This document shows, in pieces, positions 50,465 to 61,374 of a stretch of 64,000 nucleotides of DNA. A program made the position numbers and the translations under genes. The notes under the pieces were generated by a model that searched no databases, was not told where the DNA came from, and saw only the letters and a program-made list of their open reading frames with translations. Location: assembly GCA_022385805.1 (NCBI GenBank), contig MU277768.1:21788-85787 (forward strand), in the 5' to 3' direction. Positions within the stretch are counted from its first letter, which is position 1, and each line of letters opens with the position of its first letter. The stretch is from Pilatotrama ljubarskyi. Lineage: Eukaryota; Basidiomycota; Agaricomycetes; Polyporales; Polyporaceae.

Positions 50465-51316
50465 CGTATACGACGCTCCTGTGGCCCTTAATTCCGAGCT
50501 CGACCGTAGGAACGGACTGGAACCCGACGACCCGCGAATTATAGCTTGGAACCGCCTTGAGCAGTATGTCCGGGAATCCATAGCTTGCACCATCGCTCCC
50601 ATGCCAGTCCAGCTCTTTCTCGACACATTCCTTTCCGACTGCCCCGACAGTAAGAAGGCCGAGATCTTGTCCAGCAAGGACGCCTTTAAGGAGGTCCCCG
50701 CGAGTGGCGCAAACCCGTCTGCCATCTACACACCGCTGGTTCGCCCCACCCGTAGTCCTGTATTCACTCTCGCTGATAACTACTACAACCACAGATTGCG
50801 GGGCTGAATAAGTCGACAAAGCGCAAGAGCCGCGCGCCGGGGCTCGTCCTCGAGAATGCCTCTGAGCCTTCCGAACACCCTCATCAGCCCGGGTACATGA
50901 AAGTTAAACCCCACATCTGCTGCTGCGCCTCTCAAAATTTCGACTACGTGCGTAATGCACCTGTATCCGACCGCGCCGAGCTCGGGTATGCGGAGCTCAT
51001 GGAAGTTCAAGCTGATGCCGCCTTTGACATTTTCGTGGATCCAACCCCAGGAGCTCCCGCCAATGAACTCCGTTCTCGTGACCTTATCTTGCGATTACAA
51101 CCTGGTGAGTTTGCACGCCGTGTCCAGCGGGCATGGGGACAACACATTGCGTACGCGGTAGAGATTCAGGCTCGTCAGCCGCAGGCGTTCCTCTACTCTG
51201 TCTCCATCGAGCGCATCCGCGCACGCTGTGGTGACGATGTCCGTATTGCATCGACCATGTTGGGCCGGCTGCGTCAGAAGGTTCGCACAACCGCGGCCAA
51301 GCGGCCTGGCAGATAA
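50465..51316 (+). pseudogene. FunK1 kinase pseudogene, copy 2 (N-terminal half)
   Basis: Homologous to FunK1 copy 1 from VYDAPVALNSE onward: APMPVQLFLDTFL, SRAPGLVLENASEPSEHPHQPGYM, KPHICCCASQN, AFDIFVDPTPGAP, RVQRAWGQHIAYAVEIQARQP. Signs of decay: an in-frame TAG upstream at 50452-50454 where the first exon of copy 1 has its start, a lost codon in AEL-MEVQ, and a switch to unrelated sequence after FLYSVSIE, with a stop at 51314-51316. The whole catalytic lobe is missing. It is not expected to be an active kinase. Confidence 0.8.
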
Positions 51317-51837
51317 CCTAAGGCAGGACTGTGCATCCACCATGTGCATCTGGCATTGCGCCCGTCCGTCTGTAACCTGTAGTAGATGGTTCTCTTGTAT
51401 ACGGCGTGAAGCGCTATTCACGATTGCGTTTATCATGCGCTGGGTATTGCTATATTCGGCAGAAGGCGTATGGGCGTTGCGATTGCTGGTTGGACATCGC
51501 GGACTCGGAGGGGCTGTCGGACCCTTGACGTATATGGTCGAATAACTGCGGCGACGCCCACAAGACGTCTTGTTAGTACCCAGAAGACTGACGCATATAC
51601 TTCCGGTGAGAGCCAGATCGCCATGTTCTCGGTTTCTCGCTGATTGTCTTCAGGTCCAATTGCATTCTCCATCGCAACGTGGCGGGACTGCTGTGGCACT
51701 AAGGCGCAATACATAATGCATAGCTGCCCGTCTAGATACGGCATCCACGCCCTTGCGTCGCTCCTAGCACACTCGCCCTCATCATCCAGCAACGCCACAT
51801 TTCCTGACTTATCGTTTTGCGCTCGCGCTCGCAGACA
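51317..51837. other. Spacer between FunK1 copies 2 and 3
   Basis: About 520 bases containing the second copy of the ctatatNcggcagaagg segment (from about 51449). No other feature seen. Confidence 0.5.
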
Positions 51838-53208
51838 ATGCCAGGTGGCTCGATATACCGTCATCGAGGATGCGTCTGCAACGTCCCACTCGCCCTCGAC
51901 GACCAACTTCAGCGTACAAAGGCGCCGGTTCCAGAGGAACTGCGTACAGCTTGGAGCCGCCTCCAGCAATATGTTCAGGGATCGGTAGACTGCATCGTTG
52001 GGCTAATGCCGGTTAGCTCTTTCTCGACTCCTTCCTCCCCTCTCAACCTGCCAGTTTGGAAGGGAAATTTCTGACCAGCAAGGACGCCTTCAAGAGGGTC
52101 CCGTTGAGTGGCGCGACGCCGTCCGCGATCTATGAGCCGCTGGTTTGTCTCGCCCAAAGTCCTGTCTCCATGTCGTTAACAACCATTCCTGCTCCAGATT
52201 GCGGCGCTGAATAAGTCGACAAAGCACAAGAGCCGCGCGCTGGGCCTCGTCTTCGAGAATGCCTCTGAGCGTTCCGAGCACCCTCATCAGCCGGGGTACA
52301 TGAAACCCCACATCTGCTGCTACACCTCCCAAAACCTCGAGCATGTGCGAGCGGCGCCTATAACCTCCCGCACTGAGCTTGGCTATGCCGAGCTATTCAT
52401 GGAGGTCCAGCCAGACATCGCCTTCGACTTCTTCGTAGATCCACCAGCACGCGCCACTGCTCAGCAGCTCCGTTCTCACGACTTCATCGCGGATGTACAG
52501 CCCGGCGAATTCAGGCGTCGCATCGAGCGAGCATGGGCACAACATATCGCATACGCGATGGAGATCCAAGCCCGCCAGCCTCGGGTGTTTCTCTTCTCCG
52601 TCTCCGTCTGTGGCTCATACGCCCGTCTCCTTCGATGGGATCGCTCGGGTGTTGTCATGACCAGGTCCTTCGATATGCATGAGGAGCCCGATCTCCTCTG
52701 CGAATTCCTCAGCCGTTTTGCATATGCCTCCAACGTGCAGCGCGGGCACGATAATACGGCGGAGACAGCGACTCCGGCTGAGGAAGTCATCTTCAAGGAC
52801 GCCATCACGGACTACGTGCGGACTCAGCTGGAGGTTGCAGGCGACAGCCTCGCTCACGCTGTATCGGAACACTATGTTCCAGGGCATGTAATGGCGGTGC
52901 ATGTTTTTGTGGGCAGTGGTCTGGGGCCGGAGGAGGTGCCCGTCGAGCGATACCTTGTTTCTGGGGCTGTCGCTTCTCCTTTACGACTAGGCGGACGCGC
53001 GACCCGGGCCCACTGGGCAGTACACGCGAGCACTAGAAGAGTGGTCTTTCTCAAGGATACATGGCGACCTCCTCGGGAACGGGAAGGCACTGTCATTGCT
53101 GAGCTCCACGCCGCTGGAGTGCGTAACATCCCGACGCTAGTGGCTCATGGTGACGTGCAATGGCGCTTTCCGAGACTTGGTGAAGGACTCTCCCGTACGT
53201 CGAAGTAA
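51838..53208 (+). pseudogene. FunK1 kinase pseudogene, copy 3 (N-terminal half, frameshifted)
   Basis: Matches copy 1 over the N-terminal region: NVPLALDDQL, VDCIVGLMPV, TSKDAFKRVPLSGA, ALGLVFENASERSEHPHQPGYM, YAELFMEVQPDIAFDFFVDP, RLLRWDRSGVVMTRSFDM, TRRVVFLKDTWRPPREREG, VRNIPTLVAHGDV. A frame change at about 52013-52015, consistent with loss of one base from a CAG codon after MPV, leads to an early stop near 52074. The correct frame resumes as LFLDSFLPSQP. It ends at 53206-53208 before any catalytic loop. An unbroken stretch of about 300 codons from 52300 could still be expressed as a truncated protein. Confidence 0.82.
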
Positions 53209-53713
53209 GCAAATGTGAACCTTGCAGCGTCAAAATTACTTACGAACTTGCATGTCTAACACGCATCTTGATTAGAGGAGTGAGGGAGCGCGAAACGGTG
53301 ATCTGACGTACTTGGTCGCAACTTGTGCTCCGTTACCGTACTCGTGCATGGCATAGTGGACGGCGTGGGTGAGCGTGTACTTCTCGAAGAAGTCTCCCGG
53401 TTCCTGTATCGAGTTCATATTACATAAGCCTACCAGATTGCACGGTGCTCGGGATAATGACCAGGAATTGAGTCCTGTATTCACCGCAGATGCCACTGCT
53501 CGTCGCCGTTGAGACAGCTAGCGATTAGTCTCCTCTCTCGTCGGATTGCAATGTGATTCGATGCGATCGTACCGTTTACAGCACATTTCCAGCACGACTA
53601 TCCATTTTCTCCAAAAAAAATCGTGCCCGACTGCTGCATGGACCACAGGGCTCAACGAGAGCCTCCGTCGATGCGCATGCCAGTGAGGGTGAGGAGGCCG
53701 AGCAGTGGTACGT
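53209..53713. other. Flank of FunK1 copy 3 with a short coding-like relic
   Basis: On the minus strand, about 53330-53410, the frame reads DFFEKYTLTHAVHYAMHEYG. It resembles the GDP-L-fucose synthase exon KLFEKYKPTHVIHLAALG and shares a run of about 16 identical bases. Nothing else is recognised. Confidence 0.3.
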
Positions 53714-53990
53714 GCTACAGCTGTTTGCAAAATCATTGGACAGCAACTCCGATTGACGCGCCGCGCCCAATTTGCGCAAAAGACGCAAAATGCGCGGAGA
53801 GCTCAAACTGAGATTCAGAGGACCTTGTCGGTGCTCCACTAGTGGCTCAAAAGCGGTATACTCGCGTATATATGCTGCTATGTGCCAAATGTACCTTCCT
53901 GTATATTTCCCTTGGACAGAGGACACGAAGACGAATGCTTTGAGAGTCGCGGCTTGGGCGCCTAACTGACAGCTCAGCGGGCGCCTAAGA
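53714..53990 (+). repeat. Unnamed dispersed repeat, copy L
   Basis: Bases 53714-53808 match the reverse complement of 55616-55710 at about 82 of 95 positions, including unbroken runs of 27 and 21 bases. Some 150 bases further on, two copies of GGGCGCCTAA (53956 and 53979) stand where copy R has GGGCGTCTAA and GGGCGCTTA. The matching order shows one element of about 280 bases present twice. No coding capacity is seen; it may be a MITE or another non-autonomous element. Confidence 0.7.
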
Positions 53991-54622
53991 GGAAGCTGGT
54001 ACCAGTGCAGACCAGTGCCACCTCGAGCGTTCTGAGAGCACGGCAGCGGCCTTTATGGTGACTGGCAACTCCTGCGAGTGCTATACTATTTGTACATGTT
54101 TGTAGATCATATAGCCGCCCTCAGGACATGGGCCTCGAAACTTCAAACGGTTTGAAAACAGCATTTCTGCGAGCGAGGTCCTGCTTAGGTGGCGGATGAG
54201 ACCCAGTGGATAGTATCTAAACATCTAGCAGAGAATCGAACGACAGCGGGTGCTCAACTGCTTGTTACGGAGCCTCACAGGGCCGGTGAGAGCGTCACAG
54301 GGGCGTGTATGTAGTTTCAGACTGGTAGATGTCTCCATACATACCCTTTGTGCAGGTCGCGAGCAGTTTCGAAGGGGCGCGTGACAGTGTGGAGGCTGAA
54401 AATCTCGCGGAAGGTGGGGCAAGAGCACGCACTAGGCGCGCGGCAGATCTCAGCCACTGGCGCACCAGGTACGATCACGTGACAGACGCGACACCCATCG
54501 GGTTACCTCCGATGTAACCAAAGGCTCAAAGCTACAGCGGGGAAGGGGCGGGAGGACAGGAGCAAATATGAAGCAGTGCAGAGAAAAAGTTACATGCCCA
54601 GCATAATATAAAAATTGCCTAC
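53991..54622. other. Gene-free stretch
   Basis: About 630 bases between repeat copy L and domain copy B. No gene or RNA recognised. Confidence 0.45.
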
Positions 54623-54833
54623 GGGAGAGCGCAAGAACGAGAAGAGAAAGAGAGGAAGAAAGACGAGGCCAACGCGAAGGCTGCTGCAACTCGCATGATC
54701 GTTGATCCCGCAAAGCTGCCAACCTTGACCAATGTACCACTGGATGAGCAGCTGGGAGGCTCCAATAGAGTTGAGAGTCATCAGGAAGGCAGACAAGATA
54801 AAGGCTCTGGAGGAGGCGATGGCGCGACATTGA
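54623..54833 (+). pseudogene. Unnamed charged domain, copy B (frameshifted relic)
   Basis: Related to the open frame at 31228-31539. It reads RKKDEANAKAAATRMI, then NVPLDEQL, and after a frame change near 54765-54775 continues as PIELRVIRKADKIKALEEAMARH with a stop at 54831-54833. The middle section (FRKRILDPVVPKK in copy A) is missing. It lies in the repeat-rich zone between the two inverted repeat copies. No family is recognised. Confidence 0.45.
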
Positions 54834-55439
54834 TTGCAGCAGCCGGAGGAATTCGAAGGCTCAGCACCTGTCGAACTAACTATTGCTTCTGCTCACGAAC
54901 CCTGAGTTCACCGCGCTGCTACTGTACATCGCGCCTTGTCGCGTACTCTTTATCATGATGACGCGAACCGTAATACATAGTATCTGCGGCTGGTACAACA
55001 TAGAGAAGCCAGTCAAGCGTCGCACGAGGAAAGTGCATAGCTCGCGCGCGACCCACGCGCGCGTTGGACCTGGAGGGCCACGCAGAAGCGCTGAGCCCAT
55101 ACTCATCGCGGGCGCCTGATGACTCAGCGCCCCGCAAGGCGAGCAGGCATTGCCAGTCACCAGCCTTTATGACATTTTTCAGGGCTGAAACAGCCTGTAT
55201 AGGTGTCCGGGAACATACATATGTCCTTTTTTGCCCTACATATATACTTGGACATGTTTGACCACATGGTCGGCTCATAGGAACAAGTGAGGGCTGCATC
55301 TCGCACCTATGGGCTCAATTTTTCCCCAGGCCAGTCCGAGAGCATGATAGCAGTCTACTAGAGCCCAGAATCAAGGTTCTTTTTAGTCAATACCTGTAGT
55401 TGCGCTCGCATCCATTCGTCGAGTCGTCGACGCCCTCTT
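54834..55439. other. Gene-free stretch
   Basis: About 600 bases. A hydrophobic open stretch around 54895-55030 (NPEFTALLLYIAPCRVLFIMM) is the only protein-like signal. I cannot assign it. Confidence 0.4.
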
Positions 55440-55710
55440 CTAGTGCTAAGCGCCCAATGTGCTGGCTTAGACGCCCACGATTTGGCTCGTTTCGTATCCT
55501 CAGTATATTGTCCCATCGACTCGTACAGGGCGGACGAGGACTAATAGCGACAGGAAAGACACGAATATTGCATTTTAGACGACTTTCCCGGCTTTGAGGG
55601 GTGCATCACCGACCTGTCTGAGCGCACCGTGCGTTTCGCGTCTTTTGGGCGAATTGGGCGCGGCGCGTCAATTGGAGCGCCGGTCCAATGATTTTGCAAA
55701 CAGCTGTAGC
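55440..55710 (-). repeat. Unnamed dispersed repeat, copy R (inverted)
   Basis: Inverted partner of 53714-53990. Bases 55616-55710 are about 86 % identical to the reverse complement of 53714-53808. The conserved motif pair occurs at 55447-55455 (TAAGCGCCC) and 55468-55476 (TAGACGCCC). A third motif, TAAGCGCCC at 55768-55776, lies just outside on the other side. Confidence 0.7.
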
Positions 55711-56489
55711 TAGGTCCGCACTGCGTTTGAGCGCGACCACGATGCCCACGTGGTCAATCGCTGTCTGTAAGCGCCCACTCGGTACTACCTGCTTGAATTA
55801 CTTACTGTATTACCTGTCTCCTCCAGGTACCTCACACCGGTGCGTTCGAGTTTGCGTCTGAAACGATCTCAAATACGAAGGACTCATGATACAGAGCCCC
55901 CGAGATGTGTTTTCTCTACTGTAAGTGGATCCGCAGACGGGCACGCCTATGCAATATGCCTGTGACTGGAGATTGCTCACCGGTAGTGATCCAATGCAGG
56001 TCTGGAGAGGTCTGAGGTCGTTGGTATGCTGATGGTAGCATGCACGGTCTGGCATAGTATTGACTGTGCTACTCAGGCCGATATCACGGGACGTGCGCAT
56101 GCGCTTCGCATCGCCCGCAAAACCTCGTCTTTTCCTAGGTGCCCGCCGTGATCACGGACAAACCGACGAGTATTCTCGTAGAGGTACCCGGCGACGTGGA
56201 GTATGCCCCTCGGAAGGAATAGCCCGCCTCGGTGCATCACCTCGCGCTCACCAGACGTAGTGGAGCGAAGACAACGAGAGACACCCCGACGTCCGAAGCG
56301 CGCCTCCTGCGCCGACAATTAGCCGTTACGGGCTTTTGCCTGCTTCTTCGCATCGTCACGTCGTCTCGTGAAACCCGAGGTAGAGGCCTTTGCTCGGTGG
56401 ACGCGTCAAGCATCTTCGGGACGCTCTGTGCGCTGCACTACAAGTATGGGGGGGGTGGTGAGACGCGGGGTTACGGGGCATCTGCGACC
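55711..56489. other. Gap before the CBM1 gene
   Basis: About 780 bases with the promoter of the CBM1 gene at its right end. No further gene recognised. Confidence 0.45.
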
Positions 56490-57419
56490 ATGCTCTCTTC
56501 AGCGACCCTCTCCTTCGTCGGTGCGATCTTCCTCGCCACAGGCGCCGCCGCCCAGGCTACTGCCCCGCAGTATGGCCAGGTGCGTTGTCAAGTATCGCAT
56601 ATCTCACGACGACTCTTGCTCACGAGTGACTCTGTAGTGTGGTGGCCAAGGCTGGACCGGAGCTACCGTCTGCCCGTCTGGGTGGACTTGCACGGTGTCC
56701 AACCCGTATTATTCGCAGTGTCTTCCTGGCGCCGCGTCAAGTACACCCACTACGGTCCCAACGGGTCCGACCAGCGGTGGCGGCTCACCTACATCGACGG
56801 CTAGTGCACCTGGCAGCCTCCCCACTCTCGTATCCGGCAACTCGTTCATTCGTGCTGTGGTATGCGCGACTCGTCTTGAATCATTCGTGGTAGCATGTAC
56901 TCAACTGCGACGCTGTCGAACAGGAGGACCCGAACTTCCACAAGTACCTCCGGTCTGAGGTCGCAAACACCGCGTCCGACGCTGTTCTCGGCGACTACAC
57001 CACCGCCGCGCAGTTCCAGATTTCCGGCGGTCAACTCGTCCAAATGCTGCCTGACGGCTCCAAACTGTACGCCGTCGTCGAGGGCCGCTCGGACCCGTCC
57101 GTGATGAAGCTCAAGATGTCGTGGTCGACCACGCCCGCGAGCGGCGCGAACGCTGGCACGTTCCAGTGGTCCGGCGATACCGTCGAGTGGTCCATCCCGA
57201 CCATCCAACGCCCGCAGCTGAACGTAAGCACCTTTGGTCCGCACTTCAGAGTCGATATTAGATGGGCTGACTGTCCGCACGCAGGCGTGGCTCGTCTGCC
57301 CTGATGCCAACGGCAACAAGGACGTCTACATTAACCTCGGCCCGTACGACTACAACACTCCCGCCGGTTGTGCAGACGAGACCATCCACGCTTACACGGG
57401 TGCGACGCCGACGCCGTGA
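56490..57419 (+). CDS. Secreted CBM1 protein with unrecognised C-terminal domain
   Basis: Extracellular protein that should bind cellulose or chitin. The start [22 protein letters not shown] is a typical signal peptide. The fungal cellulose-binding module CBM1 follows directly: [22 protein letters not shown], then [10 protein letters not shown], split by an intron at the first Cys and with the aromatic residues for the flat binding face. A Ser/Thr/Pro/Gly linker leads to about 130 residues I cannot place ([71 protein letters not shown]). These look beta-rich, with two Cys late in the domain. Four exons; stop at 57417-57419. No glycoside hydrolase motif is evident, so it may be a binding or auxiliary protein rather than an enzyme. 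Confidence 0.87.
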
Positions 57420-58064
57420 TCGCCATTTGCGGGCTTGCTTTGTGGGATTTCTCCGGTATACTGTACAAAATAGCGCCAATAGCATAGCTGGTGACTTCTT
57501 GCAGCCACTGCATCTTGCATATTGCAAACGGAGGAGCAGTTTCGCACATAGAATGTACTTGGTACTGAGAGCGTCCTATCAGATTTGAACCAATTCGGCT
57601 ACCTGGCAATGGAAGCTGAACAGTCGCGGTACTACCGTAGCTAATCCCGGACGGTCTGGAGACACCCCCGCGTGCGCCGGAGCCGGTTTCTCGGACCGAA
57701 CTCAGGTTACCGGTTGAGCTCGATCATTTCGTGCCCTGCGCCACGACGGTGACCGCGGCTCTGCTCTGTCATGCTCTCTTCTGCAAATCTTTTTCTTCCC
57801 GCTCGATTGACAGAGAAACTCAGAGACGGAGGGTGTAAGCATGATGCTGCGGAGGCGCATCTCGGAAGCGCTGCCTGGTCGCTTCTGGGATTCTCACGGC
57901 TGCCCAAGGATTTATGGACGTGCCACAGCGTAATCACGACTTGTACTCTACTCGCGACTGCACCGGGACCGCTCAAGAGGCCTTGCTTGACCTTGCTCAA
58001 GCTGACGTCTCTGTCCAGTGGTTTTCTGATGCTTAGTGCTATATAGGCGTATTTTAGAGTTAGA
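57420..58064. other. Gap between the CBM1 gene and the alpha/beta hydrolase
   Basis: About 640 bases. A TATATA at 58040-58045 lies only 20 bases before the proposed hydrolase start. No gene seen. Confidence 0.45.
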
Positions 58065-59951
58065 ATGCCTGGTGAGATAGGGTTTTGACTTGCTCTCTGA
58101 GCGCGTCGAAGGCTGCTGACCATCTGTGAGTTTGCAGTGTATACGCTCCTGCTCGTAGGGACTGCCTTTGGGGCAATCATCTATGGCGCATGGCGTAAGC
58201 TATCCAGCGAGCGGAGCCATCCCTTCGTCACATTGCACGTCTCGCCCGACTCGGCTGTCTTACCACGATCCGAGGACGGCGAACGAAGCAAGACGCCGCC
58301 GCGATCCTTGGCTGAACTAGTTCGCGAAAAGGTTCCTTCACTTGGATCGGAATCTACCTTCAAAGGCGTTTGGTGGTTACCAGGGTAAAGTGCTTGCCGT
58401 ATCTTGGCTCGTATGTGTGCTGAATTATATGTTCGTATGACGTATCCCGCAGCGGCCACCTGCAGACAATGTATTGCTCCGTAGGCGATTTCACTAAGGT
58501 AGACCCTGTCGTCTATGAGAGGCGAGTGCTCTTCTCACACGCAATCACCGATAGTCGAGTAACGGAGATCGTTTCCAGGAAGCTGCTCCAACTACCTGAC
58601 GAAGGTAGGGTTCGACGCCGACTTGTCATTGCCTGCTGACGATTAGTGCCCCGCAGGCATCGTCGCAGTCGATATCTCGCCACCCTTCACGAGCGAACCC
58701 ATCGCGAAGGGAGAGAACGTACTTCTTGTAGCGCACGGTCTCACCGGAGGCTCCCACGAAGCGTATGTCCGCGCCTTGGTGGCAAGGGTCACGCAGAGCA
58801 AGGACAAAGCCGGGCTGGGTTTCCGGGCGGTCGTCCTTAATTTCCGCGGATGCAACGGGACTCCGCTGGTGACACCCCGTCTTTACCATGTACGTCGTTC
58901 CTCGCAAGCGGACCTCTCAGCAATATTATGGAATGACTGACCTTCCCTTCTGCAGGCGGGCTCATCAGACGATGTCAGGCACGTCGTACTGTGGATATGC
59001 CATACATTCCCTGATTGTCGCCTCTATGGGGCGGGTACGTGTGCTATCCAACTCAATCCGAGCACAAAAGTAACATCTGGTTTGCAGGGTTCTCGCTCGG
59101 CGGGAACATCCTTGCGAAGTATGCAGGCGAGGAGGGCGATCAATGTCCGCTTCAGGCGCTAGTGACGCTGGCCAATCCCTGGGACTTCCTCGAAGGCTCG
59201 CATTATCTACCAAGCACGTTCCTGGGCAGGCACGTGTATCGCTACGTCCTGGGCGGTGCACTCCGTCGCCTCCTGCAGTTGCATGCGAAGGTCTTCCTAG
59301 AGGCGTCCGGCCTCCCGATATCTCGCTCGCAGCTCGAGAACGTGCTACAACGCCCCAGCATCACGCTCAGGGCCTGGGACGAACTGATCACCGCTCCCCT
59401 GTATGGCTTTGACGGACCATACGACTACTACGCGAAAATCAGCTCGTCGCGGCATGTACAGAATATCAGAATACCTTGCCTGGCGATCAACAGCAGGGAC
59501 GACCCTATCACCGGTTCAGAGAACCTTCCGCTTCGCCAGGTAAATTGATATAGGTCACTGGTCTGACACATGCTGCTTAGACGCGACGCTTGCAGATCCG
59601 TGAATGCCCCTGGGTGGTCCTAGCGGTGACCCGCACTGGCGGTCACTTGGGTTGGTTCGAGCGCGGCCCTGACGGTCGGATCGCCCGTTGGTACGTGGAG
59701 CCCGTCGAACAGCTTCTGGGGGCGTTCGTGGATGTAGGTGTCCCTGTCCCGTATGACGACTGTCGATGCTGATGACACGGTAGTATGGGTTGGAAAACAG
59801 ACAAAAACCGCGCGGAGTCGTTGACGGAGCCGATGCAGACTTGGTGCGGCAAGACGGCCGCCCCGACGTAGGCTTCAGAGTCCTCTCGCCAGAGCAGTCG
59901 AAGCTGCTCGTGAGCGGGGTGGAGGTCTCGAAACTATTCTCCGGCTGGTGA
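58065..59951 (+). CDS. Alpha/beta hydrolase, YheT/EMB8-type
   Basis: Membrane-anchored esterase/acyltransferase-like hydrolase of the YheT group (fungal relatives act in medium-chain ester metabolism). A proposed 7-base first exon (ATGCCTG, 58065-58071) joins in frame to 58138, where an N-terminal membrane anchor follows (YTLLLVGTAFGAIIYGAW). Then come GHLQTMYCSVGDFTKVDPVVYER, LLVAHGLTGGSHEAYVRAL, VLNFRGCNGTPL, the nucleophile elbow WFAGFSLGGNILAKYAGEE (Ser), NSRDDPITG (Asp) and GGHLGWFE (His), so the triad is complete. The last intron (59751-59800) leads to a final exon ending SPEQSKLLVSGVEVSKLFSGW, stop at 59949-59951. The start is the weakest part, because the nearest TATA-like box is too close. 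Confidence 0.88.
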
Positions 59952-61374
59952 TGCGAAGCCCACTCGTCCAGGGACTCCCGGAATGTTGGAAGCTTGCATA
60001 GACCATACCCAATTGGCAGCAGAGGACGGACTTCGCTAGAAACGATATAGCGGACGCAGTCGCGGACCTGCGGTCACTCGATCTTGTGTTCAGTGGTGTC
60101 GTCAAGGGAGCGTTACCATGCATCCCTTCTTACCAGGTTCCGACGGTTGACGTGACGTACAGACTTGCGCTGTGGACCGTCGGTGTGCTCCTGTGCGTTT
60201 CGCGGAATTATGTGATACGGAACCGTGACCGTGCGCCTTGTCAGTCCTGCTCCGTATCAGAGGCTATCAGACTCGATAGCGACATGCGACAGTCGTTCAT
60301 TGTATAACCAGCCTTGCGTTCTTCGCGAGGTTCTATGAGGGTCAAATCCGCGCAGGAAGTGACGGAGTGTGTTGCCTAAAGGGGATACTGATGCCTCCTC
60401 TGTTATTTTACGTGCACGCTCTTGTACCGCTGCCATCACCATGTGCACTCTCACTTCCTCCACTGTTCGTTGGTTGTTCGTGGAGTTGCGTCACAGTATC
60501 GTATAGTTTGCTTGCGTTGTCATACGTGCGGTGACGTGTTAAATATGCCCATTTGGCTTGGTACGACACGTACGACTTGTGGTCAGCTCTGAGCAACTTT
60601 GGGTCGCCACGTTCTCGTACATCACTACTTCTGCCGTGGTGTCGAGAATGCGCCTTCTGTTGGCATTTGTTCTTGCGTGGCGTCGTTGTTCTTGCCGGGA
60701 GGAGCGCATGGCATGGGATGCAGGGACCGTGGTGACCGCCAGTGGGAACTTTCCCAAACTCATGACATGGCAGATCGACCCAGTCCAACAGACAATCTCG
60801 CTTCCACAGTTTTCACGCTCAGGCGGTTCATGAATGCCTTTCGGGCTTGCAAACCACCGTCCGAATGTATGTGCTCTCTTCTTCACGTCCGGCCATCCGA
60901 GTCACACCGCTCACTCAGGCTCGCTCGGCAAACTGCCCTATCGGCTACTGCGCCGGAAAGTTTCCGCAATCCAGCTTTGGCCTCCCCTCGCTATCCCTCT
61001 CCTTCCACACGTGTACTAGGCCCCCTGTAGGTTTTGACTTACCCTTCGACACTAGGCGACGGGGAAGAGCTTGGTACCTGGACCGGAATCGCGCGCCGCC
61101 TGCCAGTGTAGATAAATCAGCTACGACCTTCACCACGACGAGTCACGACGGGACCACAGTACGAGTACCGACACTGCACTGGGCACAGCTACTCGAAGAC
61201 GGTGCCAGTGTCATCGACGCCCATAACCGCACAAACTGCTCGATGTCTAGACAGACTGAGGAACTATCTCCATGCTCGGAGAGCGCTCCGAGTCTCCCTG
61301 AATTCGTACCTATGCAGTGGTGCGCCTCTCTCTTCGCTATGCCGCCGCTTCAGTACCAACCCTCTGCTCCGCAG
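59952..61374. other. Gene-poor gap between the hydrolase and the desaturase relic
   Basis: About 1.4 kb. A coding-like stretch of some 34 codons at 60040-60138 (NDIADAVADLRSLDLVFSGVVKGALP) lies between acceptor-like ctag and donor-like cag/gt but is not attached to any gene I can name. The N-terminal exon of the desaturase pseudogene should lie near the right end and was not found. Confidence 0.4.

Noticed and set aside
60830..60870. MPFGLANHRPNV, similar to the MPFGL motif of Gypsy reverse transcriptases
   Set aside because: Preceded at once by a stop and not followed or preceded by any other reverse-transcriptase or integrase motif. Too short to support a retroelement.
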